Origin: Acidobacteriaceae bacterium
GTDB taxonomy: Bacteria; Acidobacteriota; Terriglobia; Terriglobales; Acidobacteriaceae
Direction: 5' to 3'
DNA length: 8,568 nucleotides
Assembly: GCA_031296355.1 (NCBI GenBank)
Contig: JARLFX010000341.1
Span: 1-8,568, forward strand
The translations under genes were made by a program, and so were the position numbers. Each line of letters starts with the position of its first letter. Position 1 is the first letter of the stretch. Of the stretch, positions 5,417 to 8,568 are shown piece after piece. The notes under the pieces were generated by a model that worked only from the letters and a program-made list of their open reading frames with translations, was not told where the DNA came from and ran no database searches.

Positions 5417-6691
5417 TTATGGGATTAATGGAACCACTGCTTTTACCGGTAACTCTTCAATTAACGTCCCTGCTGGCACCGGTTTCTTCCTCGGCTCGAC
5501 CAGCTGCTTGCCCACTGCGCTCGGCGCCCACTTATTTTTCAACTGCAGGAACGGCCGCTCCAAAAATTTGTAACTCAGGCTCGCTATCGCCACCGTGCAA
5601 ACGAACGCCAGCACCGCCACCACCGCATCCTCATTGATCGCAAACGGCAGCCTGTCAGCCAGCATACCCACGGCACGGCTATAGAGCGTATGCGGAATGT
5701 CATGGAATATATAAAACCCGTAGCTGATGCGTCCCAGCGCTCGCAGCGGAGCCCAGCTCAATGCCAGCGCCACCCAGGTCCGCTCCTGCATAGCCAGCAG
5801 AATGCCCCCCAGCGCCAGCACATCAAACATCGCCGTCTGCACCGTAAAGGCCCACTGCATCTCATGCAGATACGAATGCAGCCCAATGTGATAGCAGATG
5901 GTGCAGCTCACGGCTACGCCTGCTGCGCCCGCAATGAAAAATGCCCAGCCCTTCCGCAGCAGTTGCCGTGCCCTGCCGCCGCGCAGCACCAGCGCCGCCG
6001 CACCACCCAGCAGAAACTCATCGCACCGCAGGATGGTGATATGGGTAATCAGGTTGATGTGCGCGGGCATCCACACCACGCACAATACCCTCGCCGCGAA
6101 CAGCACCGTGATCGCTGCCACGCATATGCGGATCAGCTTGATCCGTGACCGCACATTGAAGACCACCAGCGGCCACACCAGGTAGAACTGCTCCTCCACG
6201 CTCAGCGTCCAGAAGTGCCCGATATACAGCGGATACCAGCTGTGCACCTTGCCCACAAACGAGAATGGCCGGATCATCAGATGCACCCACGCCAGATGGT
6301 CCTCCGGCGCGCCGTTGAACAGGCCCCATATGTGGTTCCCGGCATACACCACATACAGAAAATTCACCCGGTTCCACTGCACCAGCAGCAGCGGTGTCAG
6401 CGCCAGCATCACGATCCAGAATGCATAGTAAACAGGAAAAATCCGCAGCGACCGGCGGATATAAAACGTGCGAAACCGCTTCACAGTATCCTGCGCGTCG
6501 TATAGCACCCCAGTGATCAGGAACCCCGAGAGCACGAAGAAGATGCTGACGCCGTGGCCCCAGTACGGCAGTCCGCCATAGTGGTCCACAAAGACCATGC
6601 ACGCAGCTACGGCGCGGATACCGTCAAGCGCACGATAGTAGCGTTCGCCGGGGTTTGCCCCGGCTGGCATGGAAACTGGCAGAGCAGACAA
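5417..6691 (-). CDS. Acyltransferase family 3 membrane protein (OafA-like)
   Basis: This 424-residue multi-pass protein has the family-3 acyltransferase hallmarks in order. They are RALDGIRAVAA (20-30), His37 in VDHYG, GVSIFFVLSGFLITG (47-61), RRSLRIFPVYY (79-89) and the strongly conserved HFWTLSVEEQFYLVWP (159-174). Near the C-terminus are GRISYGFYIFH and YKFLERPF. About ten membrane helices are expected. Family members transfer acetyl or other acyl groups onto exported glycans, lipopolysaccharide, peptidoglycan or small molecules at the inner membrane. The acceptor is unknown. After the last helix there is a roughly 40-residue tail rich in Pro, Lys and Val, ending VKAVVPLIP, probably cytoplasmic. 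The start is TTG at 6691, supported by a well-spaced ribosome site; the ATG at 6670 has none. It is divergent from murA and upstream of the glycosyltransferase gene. Confidence 0.9.
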   Translation of the reverse strand: MSALPVSMPAGANPGERYYRALDGIRAVAACMVFVDHYGGLPYWGHGVSIFFVLSGFLITGVLYDAQDTVKRFRTFYIRRSLRIFPVYYAFWIVMLALTPLLLVQWNRVNFLYVVYAGNHIWGLFNGAPEDHLAWVHLMIRPFSFVGKVHSWYPLYIGHFWTLSVEEQFYLVWPLVVFNVRSRIKLIRICVAAITVLFAARVLCVVWMPAHINLITHITILRCDEFLLGGAAALVLRGGRARQLLRKGWAFFIAGAAGVAVSCTICYHIGLHSYLHEMQWAFTVQTAMFDVLALGGILLAMQERTWVALALSWAPLRALGRISYGFYIFHDIPHTLYSRAVGMLADRLPFAINEDAVVAVLAFVCTVAIASLSYKFLERPFLQLKNKWAPSAVGKQLVEPRKKPVPAGTLIEELPVKAVVPLIP

Positions 6692-6697
6692 TGAGAA

Positions 6698-6703
6698 TCC
6701 TTA
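6698..6703 (-). promoter_or_regulatory. Ribosome binding site supporting a TTG start
   Basis: On the minus strand TAAGGA ends 6 nt before the TTG at 6691, an ideal spacing. The alternative ATG at 6670 has no purine-rich stretch in front of it. A TTGACT -35-like hexamer (plus 6722-6727) lies just upstream on the same strand, but no matching -10 box separate from the ribosome site is evident. Confidence 0.6.
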
Positions 6704-6866
6704 ATCGCTGGAAAACTCACCAGTCAATTGGGCTAGGGGAAGATTCCAGCAGAATACCAGCCCCGGCCTATGCTTTGCCCGTAATATTCCCGTACTTGCC
6801 CCTGCTTCCCGGCCCCTGCCGTGCCTATGTACCCAGCTACACACGTCTTTCCACCCCAATTCTTCG

Positions 6867-6872
6867 TACAAT
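6867..6872 (+). promoter_or_regulatory. murA: -10 box TACAAT immediately before murA (leaderless candidate)
   Basis: TACAAT matches the sigma-70 -10 consensus at five of six positions and ends 6 nt before the murA ATG at 6879. Transcription would then start at or next to the A of the ATG. There is no Shine-Dalgarno sequence: the bases between are CTACCC. The -35 region near 6844-6850 is weak. Confidence 0.5.
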
Positions 6873-6878
6873 CTACCC

Positions 6879-8174
6879 ATGGATAAGTTTGTTGTACGCG
6901 GCGGCAATCCGCTGCTCGGCACCATCAAAGTCTCCGGAGCGAAAAACTCCGCGCTCCCCTGCATGGCTGCGGCCATCCTCACGGAAGACGAGGTCGTCCT
7001 GGAAAATATCCCCCAGGTCCGCGACATTGAGACCGAACGCAAGCTGCTTGCCTCCATGGGCGCGCAGGTCGAGCTCGGCTATGGCCGCGCCCAGCACCGC
7101 ACCAGCATCCAGTGCGCCATCCTCTCTGACCCTGTCGCCAAGTACGAAATCGTCAAAACCATGCGCGCCAGCTCGCTCGTCCTCGGCCCGCTCATCGCCC
7201 GCACCGGCATCGCCCGCGTCGCCATGCCCGGCGGATGCGCCATCGGCGGACGCCCCATCGATCTCCATATCAAGGGCCTCGAAGCCATGGGCGCCACCGT
7301 CAGCCAGGAGCATGGCTACCTCGAAGCCCGCGCCCCCAAGAACGGCGAGGGCCGCCTCCACGGCGCACACATCGTCTTCGACAAGATCACCGTCACCGGC
7401 ACGGAAGACCTGCTCATGGCCGCCGTCCTCGCCGAGGGCGAAACCTTATTTGAAAACTGTGCGCGTGAGCCCGAAGTCACGGACCTCGCCGCCCTGCTCA
7501 TCGCCATGGGCGCAAAGATCGAAGGCGCCGGCACCTCGCGCATCACCGTAAAGGGCGTCAGCAAGCTGCACGGAGCACGCTACCGCATCAATCCTGACCG
7601 CATTGAAGCAGGCACCTTCCTCATCGCCGGCGCCATCTCCGGCGGCGACCTCAACGTCGATTGCTGCGACCCCGCGCATCTCGGCGCTCTGCTCACCAAG
7701 CTGGAAGAGTGCGGCGTCCGCTGCGATGTAGGCAAAGATTCCATCCGCGTTCGCAGCGAAGGCCACCTCAAAGCCGCCGACATCTCCACCGAAGAGTATC
7801 CCGGCTTCCCCACGGACATGCAGGCGCAGTACATGGCGCTGGCCACCCAGGCCGAAGGCACCAGCGTCATCACCGAAAATATCTTCGAGAACCGCTTCAT
7901 GCACGTCAGCGAACTCAATCGCATGGGCGCAAACATCACCGTAAGCGGTCGTACTGCCACCGTCCGCGGCAAGACGCCACTCAGCTCCGCGGCCGTCATG
8001 TGCTCTGACCTCCGCGCCTCCGCATCGCTTGTACTGGCCGCGCTGGTCGCAGAGGGCGAAACCATCCTCGACCGCGTCTACCACATCGATCGCGGCTACG
8101 AGCGCATCGAAGAAAAGCTCCGCGGCGTCGGTGCGCAGATTCGCCGCATGGGCAACGTCTTCGGCAACAAATGA
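6879..8174 (+). CDS. murA: UDP-N-acetylglucosamine 1-carboxyvinyltransferase
   Basis: MurA is a cytoplasmic enzyme. It transfers enolpyruvate from phosphoenolpyruvate to UDP-GlcNAc, the first committed step of peptidoglycan synthesis. The 431-residue length is normal and the inside-out alpha/beta (EPSP synthase-like) fold is complete. Visible family residues are Lys22-Asn23 in SGAKNSALP, Arg97 in MRASSLVLGP and the catalytic-loop Cys120 in MPGGCAIGGRPIDLH. Further on are EYPGFPTDMQAQ (306-317, with Asp313 as the likely general base) and SDLRASASLVLAAL (376-389). A Cys at 120, rather than Asp, is the form normally inhibited by fosfomycin. The ATG at 6879 begins the expected MDKFVVRGG N-terminus, so the start is secure even though no ribosome site precedes it. 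The gene is divergent from the acyltransferase gene and followed by repeat-rich spacer DNA, so it appears monocistronic. Confidence 0.98.
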   Translation: MDKFVVRGGNPLLGTIKVSGAKNSALPCMAAAILTEDEVVLENIPQVRDIETERKLLASMGAQVELGYGRAQHRTSIQCAILSDPVAKYEIVKTMRASSLVLGPLIARTGIARVAMPGGCAIGGRPIDLHIKGLEAMGATVSQEHGYLEARAPKNGEGRLHGAHIVFDKITVTGTEDLLMAAVLAEGETLFENCAREPEVTDLAALLIAMGAKIEGAGTSRITVKGVSKLHGARYRINPDRIEAGTFLIAGAISGGDLNVDCCDPAHLGALLTKLEECGVRCDVGKDSIRVRSEGHLKAADISTEEYPGFPTDMQAQYMALATQAEGTSVITENIFENRFMHVSELNRMGANITVSGRTATVRGKTPLSSAAVMCSDLRASASLVLAALVAEGETILDRVYHIDRGYERIEEKLRGVGAQIRRMGNVFGNK

Positions 8175-8178
8175 GCCA

Positions 8179-8219
8179 CTACTGCATTTTTGAATGAACC
8201 CCCTACTGCGTTTTTTTGA
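8179..8219 (+). repeat. Short direct repeat with T-runs after murA
   Basis: CTACTGCATTTTTGA (8179-8193) is repeated as CTACTGCGTTTTTTTGA (8203-8219), with 9 nt between the copies. The T-runs of 5 and 7 lie just after the murA stop and could help end transcription, but no strong stem precedes them. The copies differ by one A/G change and two extra T. Confidence 0.5.
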
Positions 8220-8222
8220 TTT

Positions 8223-8261
8223 GTCATTCTGAGCGCAGCGAAGAATCTGCTGTTGTTCTTT
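8223..8261 (+). repeat. Dispersed intergenic repeat, well-conserved copy
   Basis: GTCATTCTGAGCGCAGCGAA followed by GAATC and TTGTTCTTT is the better copy of the repeat whose diverged relative lies at 527-561. Read on the minus strand it encodes the pseudo-peptide RFFAALRMT, which is why false small proteins are easily predicted across such repeats. Confidence 0.7.
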
Positions 8262-8343
8262 GCTCTTTCCTCTGCGGTGGGCATGGGTTTTAGAAGATGC
8301 TGAAAAAGTCGTGGCTTCGCGAAAATGATCTCCGTCTTGAAAG

Positions 8344-8363
8344 GGCGGGACTTTAGTTCCGCC
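8344..8363. repeat. Hairpin with CTTTAG core, copy 1
   Basis: GGCGGGAC pairs with GTTCCGCC through eight base pairs (one G-U on the plus-strand RNA) around a TTTA loop. It is the longer of the two hairpins inside the inverted-repeat element. Confidence 0.65.
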
Positions 8364-8383
8364 GCAAGTCCAATCTTCTCCAT

Positions 8384-8397
8384 GTGGCTTTAGCCAC
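8384..8397. repeat. Hairpin with CTTTAG core, copy 2
   Basis: GTGGC and GCCAC form a perfect 5-bp stem around the same TTTA loop as the first hairpin. The stem sequence is unrelated to copy 1, but the loop and closing C-G pair are the same. Confidence 0.6.
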
Positions 8398-8422
8398 TGA
8401 GGGAATGCTTGCTGAGCGTGAA

Positions 8423-8497
8423 GACTTTTTCAGCACCCTCTTTAGCCACTGAAGGGCTGTTGCCTCGGAGGATGGACTTTTCAGCACTCTCTTTAGC
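8423..8497 (+). repeat. Partial direct repeat of the element's right end
   Basis: A 24-nt stretch from GACTTTTTCAGCACCC to CTTTAGC (8423-8446) recurs 52 bp later at 8475-8497 with one T deleted and one C-to-T change. The sequence between them shows little similarity to the rest of the element. This looks like a duplicated or truncated extra end beside the intact element. Confidence 0.6.
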
Positions 8498-8509
8498 TCA
8501 CACAAAAAG

Positions 8510-8568
8510 CTAATTCGGAGCCTTGTTATCTTCCGGTTCCGCCGGATCAGCCGCGTTCGGATCGCCCA
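8510..8568 (-). CDS. C-terminal end of a gene entering from the right edge
   Basis: On the minus strand the frame from the right edge reads GDPNAADPAEPEDNKAPN and stops at TAG (8512-8510). The composition (Asp, Glu, Pro, Ala, Asn) and G/C-rich third positions resemble a flexible acidic protein tail rather than the repeat DNA beside it. Only 18 residues are visible, so no function can be given. It would be convergent with murA, the repeat block lying between the two 3' ends. Confidence 0.45.
   Translation of the reverse strand, partial: GDPNAADPAEPEDNKAPN

Larger units (their letters stand above)
8298..8435. repeat. MITE/REP-like element with 13-bp terminal inverted repeats
   Basis: TGCTGAAAAAGTC (8298-8310) and GACTTTTTCAGCA (8423-8435) are perfect inverted repeats bounding 138 bp of non-coding DNA. 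Inside are two hairpins with CTTTAG cores (8344-8363 and 8384-8397). There is no transposase and no evident target-site duplication: the flanks are AGAAGA on the left and CCCTCT on the right. It could be a non-autonomous transposable element, or a palindromic unit that also acts as a bidirectional terminator between convergent genes. Confidence 0.6.

Noticed and set aside
6655..7551. 298-codon plus-strand frame over the acyltransferase/murA junction
   Set aside because: Its product is dominated by Ser, Pro and Ala, it covers the start of murA in another frame and it lacks a ribosome site.
7446..8084. 212-codon minus-strand frame inside murA
   Set aside because: It is the complement of conserved murA codons; composition is Gly/Ala/Asp-rich and no motif is seen.
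8096..8383. 95-codon minus-strand frame overlapping the murA 3' end
   Set aside because: It runs through the repeat block, and its SRFFAALRMT segment is simply the translated dispersed repeat. It is antisense to murA at its other end and has no family signal.

Overview
The window looks like a chromosomal segment of a free-living, high-GC, Gram-negative-type bacterium. Acidobacteriota (Terriglobia; Terriglobus, Granulicella or Edaphobacter-like) is the best guess. The guess rests on two copies of a dispersed GTCATYCTGARCGCAGC repeat, on hairpin modules with CTTTAG cores beside TGCTGAAAAAGTC ends, and on the gene style. It is an inference from sequence character, not a database match. No phage, plasmid, transposase, CRISPR, rRNA or tRNA signal was seen.

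Left part (1-2077): the 5' part of a metabolite:H+ symporter-type MFS gene runs off the left edge on the minus strand. A 329-bp divergent intergenic region follows, with a diverged repeat copy and palindromic GCACGTG sites. Then comes a plus-strand gene for an exported alpha/beta hydrolase with a complete Ser-Asp-His triad. Next is a perfect 11-bp inverted repeat and a small single-pass membrane protein gene with a strong ribosome binding site.

Middle (2078-5162): a LytTR-family response regulator has a 9-bp hairpin directly in front of its start codon, with the Shine-Dalgarno sequence inside the hairpin. No sensor kinase gene is visible. The regulator gene ends tail-to-tail with a minus-strand FAD/NAD(P) oxidoreductase, and the two stop codons share one CTAG. 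Upstream of the oxidoreductase on the same strand is a 455-residue GT-C (family 39-like) membrane glycosyltransferase.

Right part (5163-8568): an AT-richer 254-bp gap precedes a minus-strand acyltransferase-3 family membrane protein, which probably starts at TTG. It is divergent from murA on the plus strand, which encodes the first committed enzyme of peptidoglycan synthesis. murA has no Shine-Dalgarno sequence, and a TACAAT -10 box lies 6 nt before its ATG, which suggests a leaderless mRNA. Past murA is a 335-bp repeat-rich spacer: T-run direct repeats, a dispersed repeat, and a MITE/REP-like element with 13-bp terminal inverted repeats. The tail end of another minus-strand gene lies at the right edge.

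Functionally the right half leans to the cell envelope: peptidoglycan precursor synthesis, a lipid-linked-sugar glycosyltransferase and an O-acyltransferase. I see no coherent new multigene system. The most interesting signals are regulatory (a possibly leaderless murA, and the structured leader of the LytTR gene), the compound repeat element, and an altered nucleotide-binding motif in the oxidoreductase.
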